Notes under the pieces: model-generated
What the model was told of the DNA's origin: nothing
Databases searched by the model: none
The model's input: the letters and a program-made list of their open reading frames with translations, nothing else
DNA from: Lantana camara
Lineage: Eukaryota > Streptophyta > Magnoliopsida > Lamiales > Verbenaceae
Length of the DNA stretch: 64,000 bases
Direction: 5' to 3'
Assembly: GCA_037501455.1 (NCBI GenBank)
Contig: CM074855.1
Span: forward strand, 27,243,001-27,307,000
Program-made: the position numbers and the translations under genes
Shown: in pieces, positions 20,931-33,690 of the stretch
How the letters are laid out: every line of letters starts with the position of its first letter
How positions within the stretch are numbered: position 1 is the first letter of the stretch

Positions 20931-21539
20931 TATTCCTAAAAAAAGACTTGGGCGTCCCTTGCGCTCAAATTCTCTCGTGTTTGATGAGTTCATCCTTAGG
21001 TTAGACGTGTAACCTAATGTAAGATGACACATTCAAACTTGACATCGATCCTATAAAGGATACGGTTCTGATTTAGAAATTTTTGAAACACATTAAGTGC
21101 ACTAATAATAAGTAAGCTCTGATAGCTCTTAATGAGAATAGATTGATCTCGGAACGTTGGTTACCTCGAGCAAGAAGAAAAATGCACTCGAGCTTAAGGA
21201 TTACTGATATTTGGTGGAGCTTGGCTGTTTGAAGGATCACTGAGATTTGGTAGGGCCTACTAGCATGGGATCCAAGCGTACAAGACGTGGATTCAAGATC
21301 GGCCCATGGCAATAGAGTAGTGATAAATATTCACCAAAATAAAATTTTTATCCGCAATAATATAATATCCGCAAGTATGATAAGTATTTTTATTTAATAT
21401 GCATAGGTTTTTAAAAATAAAATTTATGTTTTCTTAAAACCATATAAATATCTTTGGATACATTTACTATAAAGTGAAGTTCGACCAATAAAGAAAAAAA
21501 CAAACATAAATAGTACATCTAATTAATTACAGCCAACAT
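20931..21539. other. Intergenic DNA, nothing recognised
   Basis: AT-rich, no long reading frame with a known domain. The end next to the tRNA gene has a CAA just upstream (21534-21536), a common plant tRNA transcription start motif. Confidence 0.5.
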
Positions 21540-21611
21540 TCCATTGTCGTCCAGCGGTTAGGATATCTGGCTTTCACCCAGGAGACCCGGGTTCGATTCC
21601 CGGCAATGGAA
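21540..21611 (+). tRNA. trnE-UUC (nuclear): tRNA-Glu (anticodon TTC)
   Basis: A 72-base cloverleaf: acceptor stem TCCATTG/CAATGGA closed between 21540-21546 and 21604-21610, discriminator A at 21611. The anticodon loop CTTTCAC places TTC at 21573-21575, which reads GAA glutamate codons. The B box GGTTCGATTCC and T arm are intact. There is no intron and no encoded CCA. A T-run soon after the gene (from 21622) can stop RNA polymerase III. It looks like a normal functional nuclear gene. Confidence 0.97.
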
Positions 21612-23531
21612 TCATTTCGATTTTTCATTCTTTTTCCTTAAAAATTCAAAAATCCCCCCATCAGATTTATTTGTATACCCTTACATTTTCATTATTTCCT
21701 TTTTGGAACTAAATTAAATCAAATCCCTCAAAATCATTAACCACCCTTCAGATTTGTCCAATCCCTCAAACTCATTTGTATGAACACGTTAGATAAAAAT
21801 ATCATTAAATATTTAAATATCTCTAATAAATTTAATCCACATTATTCTACAGTCCCCTACCAAAAGTCCAAAATTACCTTGAATATACAAGTTCAATTGA
21901 AGCATTCGCACTACACTCATAGCCAACATCGACATGATTGAAACAATGGAAATAAATTGAATAAAATTCTTCACAAAATTTCACCCCCATTAAAGAACTG
22001 TCATGCACGCTTTGTACAGAAATATGTTAGCCAAGTTAGTGGCTCCTAACTAATATAAATGCAGCACCTAGCTTTGAGTGCAAGACATTTTTCCCTTCCC
22101 TATTGGCCAAGTTTTTATAATTACAGAAACATCCCATCAAAATTCAAATCCCACTAAGAGTAATTTAGGTCCATAAATGGTATACAATACACTAAGTGGG
22201 CAGCTTACTTTAAATAAATATGATCCATGAGGGGTGTGTAGATTAGGATGATTATTTAAAGAAAGCCTTCTTTTTGTCCTCGAAGAAATATTGCCACAAA
22301 AATGTGATTGAAGGCCGGTGGAGCACTATCTATTCTGCTGTGATAATTGATTAAATCAGAGGTGCACAACATACTGTTGCCCTTGTCTAAATAAGGCTGT
22401 TTTTCATTTTGTGACAAATTAAATAAAGTAATTTTGTGACTTTGGTGCAAGTACATATGTGTAATTATAATAAGCATGTGCACCTCTTCAACATTCAATG
22501 AATATATCAGATACTCTCGTATGGTATACCGTGTCATTCTCCTCTCGTATGATAGATTTATTAAGAAATTTGTGTCGTTGTTGTGGTATATCATTCATAT
22601 CCATATCTCATGTATTCGTATTTATTCATCATACGCTAGAGGTATCCGATGGCCCATATGTATAAATATAATTAAGTATACATAATTTGTTTAAGACACG
22701 TTCTAAACTTCCTTCTAGCTAATTAAGCATACAAGAGTATGATTTCAGTTTAGCAGTGATGCATGAAAGGCATCCTCGTATTCTGCAGCTGTAATGGTCA
22801 AAAGGCTTTAAGTGTGTCCCCATCTCAAAGAAAGAAGAACCCCATAACTCAAATGCATCATCACATGGAATCAAAAGCTCAATATAACTTGTGAGGGAAA
22901 AAAAAGCTCAATATAACTAATAGCCTTCAAGGATGCCATGAACCACATATTCTTTTTTTAATTTTATATCTCATTTAGTTGGTTCGAGCCGTGCGACGAA
23001 GTAAAACTCTTCTCAATAGACTTTTTTAATAAATAGGTTTCGAACTTCTGACCTTTTAGAAAATCAAGAAATGTCCACCTCTTGTGATCTAACCAGTCAC
23101 CACTATACCAAAACTCCTTAAATATGAAACACATATTCAGTTATGTCATGATCACAATAAAATTGAGATTTTTAGGGACATTTTCCTTTAAAAATGTATA
23201 TTATAAGGGTCCAAGAAATCCGGGCGGGTTGGTTGCACCCAACCTTCGCTCTATACGGTCAGAGTTCTATATTTTAGTGATCCAACCCAATTCACCCGAA
23301 TTCGGATACGCATATTTATAAAAGTATTTATCAGCATATATCCTCCAATATCTCCACCATCATCACTTACTTTCTCACCCATTTCTTGGTGTGGATCTAA
23401 TGCACTTTGTGCGGATGTTGAAGCACTATCCCTGATTGAGAAAAATAGTAAGTGCAGTGGGAACACGCATGAATCCATTATCTTCCAAGATTAGACCAAA
23501 CTCTCACCATTTCTAGCAAGTGTTCGAGCAC
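21612..23531. other. Intergenic DNA upstream of the subtilase gene
   Basis: AT-rich. Short open frames (for example 22256-22594 and 22476-22685) overlap on opposite strands and show no domain. No transposon ends recognised. Confidence 0.5.
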
Positions 23532-23539
23532 TATATAAA
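23532..23539 (+). promoter_or_regulatory. TATA box of the subtilase gene
   Basis: TATATAAA lies 86 bases before the start codon at 23626, so transcription would begin near 23565 with a short leader. Confidence 0.7.
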
Positions 23540-23625
23540 CGAGCCCTGAAAGTGTTGATTTCCATCACATTTCATTTAAAATATTTCCCAGGGAATTAAC
23601 TAATTAATCAATTAATCATTCAATC

Positions 23626-26600
23626 ATGAGAGGCTTTTACCTCTGTGAGTGTCTCGTAATTCCTCTACTTGTCTCATTTCTTGGAGAAATCACTAATGCA
23701 GCTCAACCAGCAAACAATGGAGTTTACATTGTCTACATGGGAGCCTCAGTTTCACCCAACGGAGCCCCCAGAAGCGATCATGCTCAGCTTTTAGGCCTGA
23801 TGAAAAGGTTAAAAGTTAAAAGCGCTTCTAAAGCAGCTTAAAAGCTCTTAATCACTTTTGCAATTACATCACTTACCAATTGCACTGAAATTGTCGAATA
23901 TTTTTTTATCAACGTTTCAGGAAGAAGAAAGATGTGGTACGAACATACAGGAATGGCTTCTCAGGGTTTGCTGCTCGGTTATCTGAGGAAGAAGCAGAAG
24001 CAGTAGCTAAAAGCCCTGGAGTTGTGTCTGTTTTCCGGGATCCTGTTTTGCAGCTTCACACCACTCGTTCTTGGGACTTCCTGAAATACCAAACTGCTGT
24101 CAAAATTGATAACAGTCCAACTGGTTCTTCTTCTTCAGCTGTTGCCGACACCATCATTGGCATCTTAGATACAGGTCTAACTACACATATGATATGATAT
24201 ATCTTTGTTCTCCTTATAGAAGTTTAGTTTTTCCCATTCTTTATTTGATTAATTTTTACTAAGATTGTAGAAAGTATTGCATTTGATGAAAATCTTGTAG
24301 GAATCTGGCCTGAATCTGCGAGTTTCATTGATGAGGACATGGGCCCCGTCCCCGGAAATTGGAAGGGGAAATGCATGGAAGGCAAAAACTTCACCACCAC
24401 CACATGCAACAAGTAATGAAAAAGATCTCCTAAAATCTATGAGCTAAGTCACTAACAAGTATTGATTATTTAGAGTGTAACATTTTCCTGTAGGAAAATA
24501 ATTGGAGCAAGATACTACGACGATCCCGATTCCGACCCTAGTGCGTTCGGCACGCCGAGAGACGAGAGCGGTCATGGCACGCACGTCGCTTCCACTGCAG
24601 CCGGTCAGCCGGTTCAAGGGGCTTCCTATTATGACTTAGCTAAAGGGACTGCAGCGGGGGGTTCGCCCGGTTCGAGGATTGCCATGTACCGTGTTTGTGT
24701 GGCCGGCGGGGGGTGTTTGGGGTCGGCTATTCTGAAAGCGTTCGACGATGCAATTGCTGATGGCGTCGATGTGCTGTCCCTGTCATTAGGGTCGTCCCCG
24801 GGGGAGCCGGATTTCGCCACCGATCCCATTGCCATTGGGGCGTTTCATGCTGTGGAGAAGGGGATCATTGTGGCATGCTCGGCTGGGAATAGCGGCCCGT
24901 CTTCCGAGACGGTAGTGAATGTCGCACCGTGGATCTTGACCGTCGCGGCGTCCACCATCGACCGTGACTTCCAGGCGGGCATCGTGTTGGGAGGGAATAA
25001 GGCAGTTAAGGTAAGTATAAACAATCGCTTGGTATTACATTCAGGGACGGAGCCAGAACTTTTGCTGCTACATTCTCACAGAAATGTTCTCTGATGGATC
25101 TTAGGGCGGCGGCATCAACTTCTCCGGTCTCAACAAATCTCCGATCTATCCCCTAATTGACGGACAGTCAGCAAAGTCCGCCTCCGGCCAACACGACGAC
25201 GCGGATGCAAGGTACACGTTGTGCATAGATAAAACTTGCTCTTTATGTTTTATCAAGTGAACTCATACTCAGACTTGGCATTTCTTTTTTCAGAAATTGC
25301 CTCCCAGGTTCATTAGATGATGCCGGAGTAAAGGGAAAGATAGTTCTGTGTGCAAACAAAGATGAAGAATACGGAGCAAAAGAGAAGTTTGACTCGTTGG
25401 AAAGCCAGGGCGCAGTAGGGATAATACTGATTGACAATGACCTAAGACAAGTGCCATCAAAATATGGAAATGCTTCCATTTCTGCTGTCACTGAAGAGGA
25501 TGGAGCTCAAGTACTGTCATACATCAACTCAACAAGGTAACCCCTTTACCCTCAACAAATCACTCATAACATAATGTAACAACATCGTTAGCTAATCGTT
25601 GGTTTTACGTCATCAAAAGCAATCCGACGGCCACGATTCTGCCAACCGTAGTAGTGCAGAATTACAAACCAGCCCCTGCTGTAGGCTACTTCTCCTCGAG
25701 AGGTCCTGTATACGGCGTTAGAAACCTTCTCAAGGTAATTTAATATTTTTCTTATTTGTTTTATTTCGTTCTTTGTGTGCCTGTTTTCTTGGGTATATGT
25801 GTAATTAAATGGTTCTTGTTTGTTTAGCCTGATATTGCTGCACCTGGAGTGGCTATTCTTGCAGCATGGCCTTCGAATGATAACAGAGAAGCGCTTCCGG
25901 GGAAGGAACCGCCGGTATTTGACATACTCTCGGGCACATCCATGGCTTGCCCCCATGTTTCTGGTCTTGCTGCAGTTGTTAAATCTCAACATCCCACATG
26001 GAGTCCATCTGCAATCAGATCAGCCATAATGACAACAGGTTCGACATAATTACAGCTAGACCCCCTGTTTGGGGGTGAATAAAGTCAGTGCCCTTCACGT
26101 TTAGAAAATTACATATACACCCATAAGGCCATCATAATATAGTTTAGTCGTGATCCAAATTATGATTAGGGTAATGCTGTTAATAATTATTCATACATTT
26201 CATCATAAATTATGGTAGGAAGTTTAATATTCACTTAGTTATTACTGTCACTAATCTGTTTTTATCTAATCTGCAGCAATCCAAACAAACAACTTACACG
26301 CCCGAATCACAACCAATACGGGATCACCAGCCACCCCTTACGACATCGGAGCCGGAGAAATAAGCCTATCAGGGCCATTACAGCCGGGACTCGTCTACGA
26401 GACGGAAACACCAGATTACATCCAATTCCTCTGCAACATCGGCTACGACGCAACCAAGATCAAAAGCATTGCATTAAGTATTCCCAACAACTTTTCTTGC
26501 TCAAGCACCTCAAATTCTGATTCAATCTCCAACATGAACTATCCTTCAATAGCCATTGCCAACTTGAAAGAGAACGAGAGCAAGACGGTTAATAGAACAG

Positions 26601-26833
26601 TGACTAATGTTGGCGAAGAAGATTCGACTTACACCGTCGTTGTGGAGGCTCCAGATGGTTTGCACGTCGAAGTTGTGCCGAATAAGCTGCGGTTTACCAA
26701 GAGTGTGAAGAAGTTAAGCTTTCAAGTGAGCTTTAAAGCTGCTAAAAGTTCTAAGACAGATGTGTTTGGATCGATTACGTGGTCTAATGAGAAGTATAGT
26801 GTGAGGAGTCCGTTTGCTGTAAGCAGTGCTTAG
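23626..26833 (+). CDS. SBT5.2-like: Subtilisin-like serine protease, SBT5.2-like, nine exons
   Basis: Secreted plant subtilase. Exons by consensus splice sites: 23626-23807, 23921-24174, 24301-24412, 24494-25010, 25105-25211, 25294-25536, 25620-25734, 25828-26038, 26277-26833. They join in frame to 2298 bases (765 residues), normal for the family. A signal peptide (about 1-25) precedes the inhibitor I9 prodomain (VYIVYMG to [11 protein letters not shown]). The catalytic set is complete: Asp144 (GILDTG), His210 (SGHGTHVAS), Asn315 (SAGNSGP) and Ser548 ([11 protein letters not shown]). A PA domain is inserted before Ser, and a C-terminal Fn3-like domain starts near NMNYPSIAI. The wording resembles Arabidopsis SBT5.2 (CRSP), a protease that cleaves secreted peptide precursors; orthology is inferred from memory. 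No breaks seen; an AATAAA follows at 26955. Confidence 0.95.
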
Positions 26834-28174
26834 TGAAGAAGATGAGAGTAGTAGTGTTAGAAGAACTAATGCAGCTTTGTCATAAAATGAAATAGTGGAA
26901 TTAATGCAGTAGCAGTATTGATCACTGATGTTGCATGCTCTCATGATTTTTAGCAATAAATATTACTTACATTATAAAATTTACCAAGTAATTAAAGGGA
27001 AAATACAAGAAAAGACCTTATGATAGTTAATATAGACCCTCACCACCCATCAATACATGGTGTTCTTCGAGTGATCATTACTCGAGGGTGAAAAAGTTAT
27101 TGACTATGAACCGATATTGGGTTATTTACATATAGAGGGACGGAGAAACTGGCGGAAAATCAAACAATTATTGAGTATTTGCCTTATGTTAACGCATTGG
27201 GATTATTTAGTTACTACGTCCACATAAGCAATAACCGTAAATGGACAATTTGGTAATATTCAAGTACCTAAAAGAGCTAGCTATATCCTAATTATTATGT
27301 TGGTGTTGAGTCATATTGCTTCCCAATTGCTATGGCTTGGCCCTTTTATGGCAGATATTGGGGTACAGGACCCCTTTCTTCTGTATTTTTCGAGAACGAG
27401 AATTGATATATAACCTATTCGAAGTTGCTCCCGGTATGCACATGATGCATAATTATTTTTGTATCAGTGGAGTCGCTGCTGAGGGATTTATGTCACCACA
27501 AAGAGAGACTAAAGCAAGTGTTGGATCCAATGCATCCTGAATACGAAACAAAAGATACTAATATCAGCGGCCACAGTAGCTGCCAGATCTTCTATGGTTA
27601 CAACTGTGTGGACCGATGGACTTAATTACCAACCTTGATCGTTACGAAGGATGATGCGGCATCTTATCGTATCGTGTCATATCGAGCACACATGTCCAAC
27701 ACCTATCACATATGAAAATTTTAAGAAAAAATATGTGTTGTCCATACTGTATGGACCGATGGACTTAATTACCAGCCTTGATCGTTACAAAGGACGAAGC
27801 AGCATCTTATCGTATCGTGTCATATCAGACACACATGTCCGACACGTATCGCACATGAAAATTTTAAGAAAAAAATATGTACTGTCCATATATCTATATG
27901 GTATTCCTATCGCGGTGTCAATGCATCATGGAGTATAATGATTTGCAAAAGTTAATTCCACTGAACTGATTAAACCTTTCTAATCTAATAAAACTCCTTT
28001 TTTCCATGTTCTTCCTAAATAAAGAGTATTTCAATTCTCTGGCAATTCTCAAACAGAAAACTAATTAGCTATTTCACTGTACAAAGCATCCTCCACCAAA
28101 CCTTCATGTTATAAAATATCTGACATATATATGTTAGTTTGATTAATAATGATACATAATGCTTCAGCAATCAC
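26834..28174. other. Spacer between the convergent subtilase and MCA genes
   Basis: Contains the 3' flanks of both genes, a possible polyadenylation signal AATAAA at 26955-26960, and the tandem duplication at 27610-27895. Otherwise nothing recognised. Confidence 0.6.
27610..27895 (+). repeat. Tandem duplication, period 143 bp
   Basis: GGACCGATGGACTTAATTACC begins copies at 27610 and 27753 (first 20 bases shown by both are identical). Each holds CATCTTATCGTATCGTGTCA and ends with a run like TTTTAAGAAAAAA. About 90% identical by eye. An open frame crossing both copies is a by-product. Confidence 0.88.
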
Positions 28175-31087
28175 TCAGTACTCCATCTGTTGAAAAGGAG
28201 GAGGCTCAATGCTGGTCTTGTGTAGACCTGTAGATACAAACACAGACACTACATATTACTATAATTTGCACAAATGCAATAAGTATGAGAAACCATGTTT
28301 CTTGTTGGCATAATTTAGATAAAAGATTAGTGTTTTATAACATTGTACCGCGTATCTCAACTTCCCTCCATTCTTGGACGAGCGCACAGCAACAACACAT
28401 GAAATGTGACAAGAAATCGTCAAACCAACCGCCCTGTAACAAAATTAGCATTGCTTTTTGATGCAGAGGTAAAATAATACATAATCACGTTTCAGGTTTA
28501 CTGGCGAAAAAGATTAATGGATAACTATTTCATGAATGGCAAGAACCAAAGGGTCTGAAAAATCAGATGAATTTACAATAGGCTGGATGATATTCACTTT
28601 TAGTACCCTAAGTCAGCCGGATTTCAACTATGGCACTGTAGTTTTCACTTGTTGAAAATTTGATATCACAAGTTCAGTTCGCGTCAATTTTGATACCTTT
28701 GAAACTTAAGGTATACCAATTACCAAATCCGAGTATTCAGACGACTTGTTAAGAACTAAGAATTAAGAAACAAGGTGATTGAGTTACCTTGATGTTCAGG
28801 GTTCGTCTGAGCTTTCTTCTGACACAACACGTATAGCAACAGCAAGATAGTATCAGGGAATAGGCCATTATTTCATTACAAGCCTCTGATGAAGCTGTTA
28901 CAACATGGAACCTTTACATTAGTTTACTTATGAAACGAATGTATAATAACTACACAGGAATTAGAGAATTCAATATACTAACATATTTCCTTCCCAGTTG
29001 CCACCGATGCTATCTTTGAAAGAGTATCACAGGGACAAAAGAAGGTCTTTAAACCTGCCATTACATAATTCTACAATTATCTCATACTATGATCACCAAA
29101 ATAAGTTCATGCAATAACTCCACATTTATCCATTACCTCTCGAAATAAAAAAAGGAAATAAAGGATGAATGGGATAATTACAGTGACACGCCAGATTAGG
29201 CCTAATTACACGAACTTCCCCTGACGTTTGAGAAGATACCTCCCTTAGCATAGAATTTACACTACATTTGGGTCGATACATTTTCGTGAATTTTGATGAC
29301 TCTAATTATTCGTAGATAATCCATTTTGACGTTCATACTTACTTATCAATATTTTAATTTAAATTTATGACATATAATAGCATGCATTAGGCCAAACCTT
29401 ATGACAACATAAGTTTTTGTTATTTCTCAAACCTCATGGGAGATTGTTTAATCATGTCAAACCTCAAGGTATACCAGTGTAATTATCCCAAATATAAATT
29501 ACTTTCATAAATTATCCCAAAGGTAAATTAGTTTCATACACAAGGAAGGCTCTGAACAACAGGCAAGTAGATCAGTATGCCATTCCTCGTCCCACATCGC
29601 TTCCTTGGTTGATGCCATATCACTATCAGAGGAGATTGTGGCTTCTCTACAAATGCAGATTACATAAAATCAAGAAAACGTACAAATTTATTTCATTTTA
29701 ATTGAAAAGATGAGAGATGAACCTTGTTTTTGTTTCAACTTTACTAAGACTCTTCTCACTCAAAAAGGTTTTTTTCTTAGGTGAATCTTCCTCTGTTACA
29801 GCACTAGCTGTGTTCTCTGCAACCTCGATTAGGTGCTCAATAACTTGGCATTCGCCCACATCCATATTTGACTGCGAACGTTGAAGCTCCGCCTTAAGCT
29901 TTTCATTTTCCTTTTTCAGTGCTTTATCAAAAGGCAAATTTGGATAAGAACAAGATATACTTTTCTTCAAGACTATTGTGTCATTTTGAGAAATTGCAAC
30001 TTGAACTTTTCGGTCATCTTCATCCAATGTGTACTCGCGCTGATCCTTCTGGATTTCTTCGAGCCTCTCCTGAGAATATCATTTTTTTAACAAATTTGTG
30101 AAAACAATTAACATAAAATATTTTTAACCAAGTAAAAATCATAGAATTAAGCAGAATATCCCTCAAATAAACCAAACATGATTGAAAATGATGAAAAGAA
30201 CCAAAAACCAATATACTCAACACAAAATTTCTTATCTAAACAAGAAGAAATCATACGAAAATCTGAAACTTGAAATAATATGAGCAGATTCACAACAGGA
30301 ATAAAGGATCTCTAACCAGACAGCTATATGCAGAAAATCAAGAGTAGAATTTTAAGGGTCAAATCCAACTGAATATTCCCCCAAATCACAGCACTCAATA
30401 TGAAAATGACTTGGAACTTTTTCAAGATATTTGAAGGTCCCATTCACTAATTGACTTCAATAATACAAATGATCAGAAATTAAAGAATAAATAATCCCGT
30501 CACCAAAAGCCCAAGAATCATCAGTCACAATCCCAAATAAACATCTCAAAATTCCCCAAAAAATATAAATTAAATTAAACAACAATCAATCTCACCTCCA
30601 AACACCCAAAATCACCCTCACAATCTTAAAATTCAGAAGAGAAACAAAAAAAAAAAAATTAAACCAAATTCTTCTTTACCTTAACCCTGGTATTATCAAG
30701 GAGTGCAATGAGGGGAATAATCCTCAAATAGCGATCAATCTCTTCCTGGGCTCTCCTAAATTGAGACACAATATTCCAACCCATAGCCATCAAATACAAA
30801 TAGCTCCTTTCCTGACAACTATTAACAAGCACATAAGCCCTTCTCAAAGCATCCTCGAGCTGCTCCAATGGCTCCCGCGTTTCAGGGTATTTCTTCAGCT
30901 CCGAAATCTTGGGCTGCTCCAGCAAATTTCCAATCATCTTCACATGCTGCGCAAATTCCCTGCAATTCTTCTTGTGCATTCGTGCTGTATTTGACGCCTT
31001 CACTATCAGACCCACTAACGCCACTGCATTCAGCCCAGTTAATTGCAGAACATTGGCCACTTCTCCGAAATGCTCCCATGAAGACAT
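28175..31087 (-). CDS. MCA1/MCA2-like: MCA-type mechanosensitive calcium channel, seven exons
   Basis: Minus-strand exons: 31087-30680, 30069-29723, 29646-29540, 29054-28983, 28894-28788, 28433-28349, 28227-28175. All introns are GT-AG and the exons total 1179 bases, giving 392 residues; Arabidopsis MCA1 is slightly longer. The N-terminal MCA domain (MSSWEHFGEVANV, ARMHKKNCREFAQH, KKYPETREPLEQLEDALRR) is followed by an acidic, coiled-coil-like middle (EYTLDEDDRKVQ) and a Cys-rich PLAC8 domain (SLILSCCCYTCC, SHFMCCCCALVQEWREVE), ending in QQMEY. In Arabidopsis, MCA1 and MCA2 are plasma-membrane proteins that raise cytosolic calcium on stretch, touch or cold; that role is taken from the family. 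The start at 31087 is preferred over an upstream in-frame one, which would add a Lys-rich tail. No lesion seen. Intron 3 holds a MITE. Confidence 0.93.
29171..29489. mobile_element. Small MITE in intron 3 of the MCA gene
   Basis: GGGATAATTACAGTG at 29171 and its inverted partner ending AATTATCCC at 29489 form terminal inverted repeats, with diverged inner arms. The GGGATAATTACA start is common among plant Mutator-type MITEs. A clean target duplication is not visible (AAGGATGAAT versus AAATATAAAT, 7 of 10). It does not touch the splice sites. Confidence 0.6.
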
Positions 31088-33685
31088 CTTTTTTCTCCCT
31101 TTTTTTTTTTTTTTAATTTTCTGCTTCAAATCTTGTTTAAGAGAAAAAGGGTCTGAGAGATTTGCGGATCTTTAGGAGCAAAGGAGAAGAAAAATGGCAA
31201 ATCTTTCTTTTTTCACCGATTTCTGGGCTGAAACATGATGAAATTAGATTAGTTTGTGGGAAGGGAGGAGCATTGATTTCTGCAAATTCGGCTTTTAGGA
31301 GAAAGTGTGCATACTTTGTTGAGTGATCACATGAGTAGTATCATTTGGTGGAAGAAAATGTGATTAGTTTAAGGGGGCCAGAAGATGTTGCTGCTTTATG
31401 CTCTCTGACTTGGTTGTTTTCATGTGGTCACCAAGGAATTAAAGTATTGAACTTCATATGTGGCACTCTAATAAATACCAATAATATGCCGATACAAAAT
31501 TCAGATTCGGAAATAGTAATACGAGCACGAAAAGATACGAATGTAAAAATAAGAATTCTGTTTTTAAATTTTTATAAAAAAAGTGTCGAATATGATATTT
31601 AAAACGATATAACATAGTATTTTCAAAGTGTTCGTATGTATAGATAAATACATATGCATTATGCCCGTGAAGAAACATCGGGTAATGTGGGATAAATCCT
31701 CAAATGTGCATCACATTTTTACTTAACTCCCCATTTTGAAAAAATATCGTATGATTTTCACAAAATATCATACTTTAAATATCTCTCAAAATATGTTGCA
31801 TATTTTTCACAAAATGTAATACTAAAACGTTCTAATGTAGTATTTATATCCTATTATGTTGTATAATTTTATGGGGAGTAAAGTAAAAATATTCCAAACT
31901 GATGAGGAATTATTTTAAACTGCCCCAAACAACATTTGGCCAAGTCTTTTTTCTTCTTTCCTTTTTTATATTATAGAAAGTAAATGAAATTTTCAGGCGG
32001 ATGGACAAAGACACTATTTAAAAGAAAGTACAGCAAATTAATTAACAATGCCCGGTAAGGCACAAAACTTTTTCTAAACACTCTAATTTGAAATTTATTT
32101 GTTTTAGATCTTCAATACATAATCTATTTTTTCTAAAACCCTCCAAAACGTGTGAAAATATCATAATGTCCTTGTTGAATTGAACAAGGACAAACCAACT
32201 CCTTTGAATCAACTGTTCTTACTTCACAATTCTTTACCGTCGATTTGTCGATATCGTACCACCGCCGACGAGCACGTCATCCTCTATACAATCGTCGTTC
32301 ATTGTTGAAGAAGAAGAAGTCGTTGCGTCTCCATCTCTCGTAAGTATAATCTCAGGTATTTCATGTAATTTTCTAATTTGGCAATATAGGTTTTCAATTC
32401 TAAATTAGAGATTTTCAATTCAACACTAGGGCTTGCAATTATAAAAATTTTGTGTCCATTTGCATATTTGCAGTCTTCATCATCAATTAGTTCCAATGGC
32501 TCGATTGAAGCAAAGTTCAAGAAGACGCACACCCAAAAAAGGGTCCAGTGCCGTGAAACACCTCCTTTGCGATAAACCTCCGCATCGTGACGATAGATTT
32601 GTTGGAAAATTCAGAGTAAAAGCAACGGAAGTTTTAAAATTTTTCCAAAAGGGATCGTAATCTTGCAATGTTCGTTTCAAAACTTTTAGGGATTCAAGAA
32701 ACTTATAAAAATTGAAGCTTTGTTGAAACGAATTGAACTGCCCGCAAACGTTCTTCATGCGGCATGAATATCCCCGTTTCTTGAACGATTCTTTCTTCGA
32801 GATTCCAAAGCAGAAATCTTCTAGAAGTATCCACCAAGTCTTAGGTTGAAATCATATCAGTGAGTATGCTAGTACTGTAATAAATGTATTAAAGAAACAA
32901 GAAACGAGATAAAATTAAGAGCATAATTAAATCTCCCTTCAAAACCCTGTTAGACGAAGATTGAACTGTCACGCCATAACCATCATGAAAAAACTCGTCA
33001 GGTCCTCATCTCCACGAAATTAATATATGGGATAAATTAATAAATAATACCAAAATCATGTAAAAATGAATTTAGAATCCCTTGATACTTAACCTAATAG
33101 TTTGACCTCTCAATTATATTTCCGTCTTGTGGATGTTAATTTATGATATTCAAACTCTTTTAAAAATACTAGTAAAAACAATGTGCGTTGCATATTAAAT
33201 GCACGATTTATATAATTATTTAAAATATCAACTTTTTAGAATAATTAGTGCCCAATTGAAACTTAGTTTTTAATATAACTCTCAACTATACAAATAAAAA
33301 AGTTATAGTTTCAAACTAAAAATCCTCCTATGATGCACGAACACGTTTAAAAATATTATTTTATTGTGCGTTTGTGTTGGATACTGTGTCAAATGTCTCC
33401 CCATCTGGTAAACATAAAAATCAATTTGTATTGTATATATTTGTGTTCATGCATAATAGACACCATCTCATAAACAAAAAATTTTATAAGATATATTGTA
33501 AAATTAGCATGAAAAAATAAATTATAATTTATTTTTATTTTTTATTTGACTCTATATACTTAGTTTGATATGTAAAATTCGTTCATCATCTTTGTTGTAG
33601 ATTAAATGAATCTTATTTTTAATTTTTAAGTTATCCTAATTTACTTAAATAAGTATTTTTTAGAAATGTAATACTTTATAAAAGA
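31088..33685. other. Intergenic DNA upstream of MCA, with a dispersed repeat copy
   Basis: Contains the MCA leader and promoter region (no clear TATA assigned). About 32595-32870 is an uninterrupted copy of the repeat that is split by the solo LTR at 14953-17130. The rest is AT-rich and unrecognised. Confidence 0.5.
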
Positions 33686-33690
33686 TATTT

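Noticed and set aside
23141..23300. Possible LTR end upstream of the subtilase gene (GGGCGGGTTGG region)
   Set aside because: No matching TG...CA ends, target duplication or primer site.
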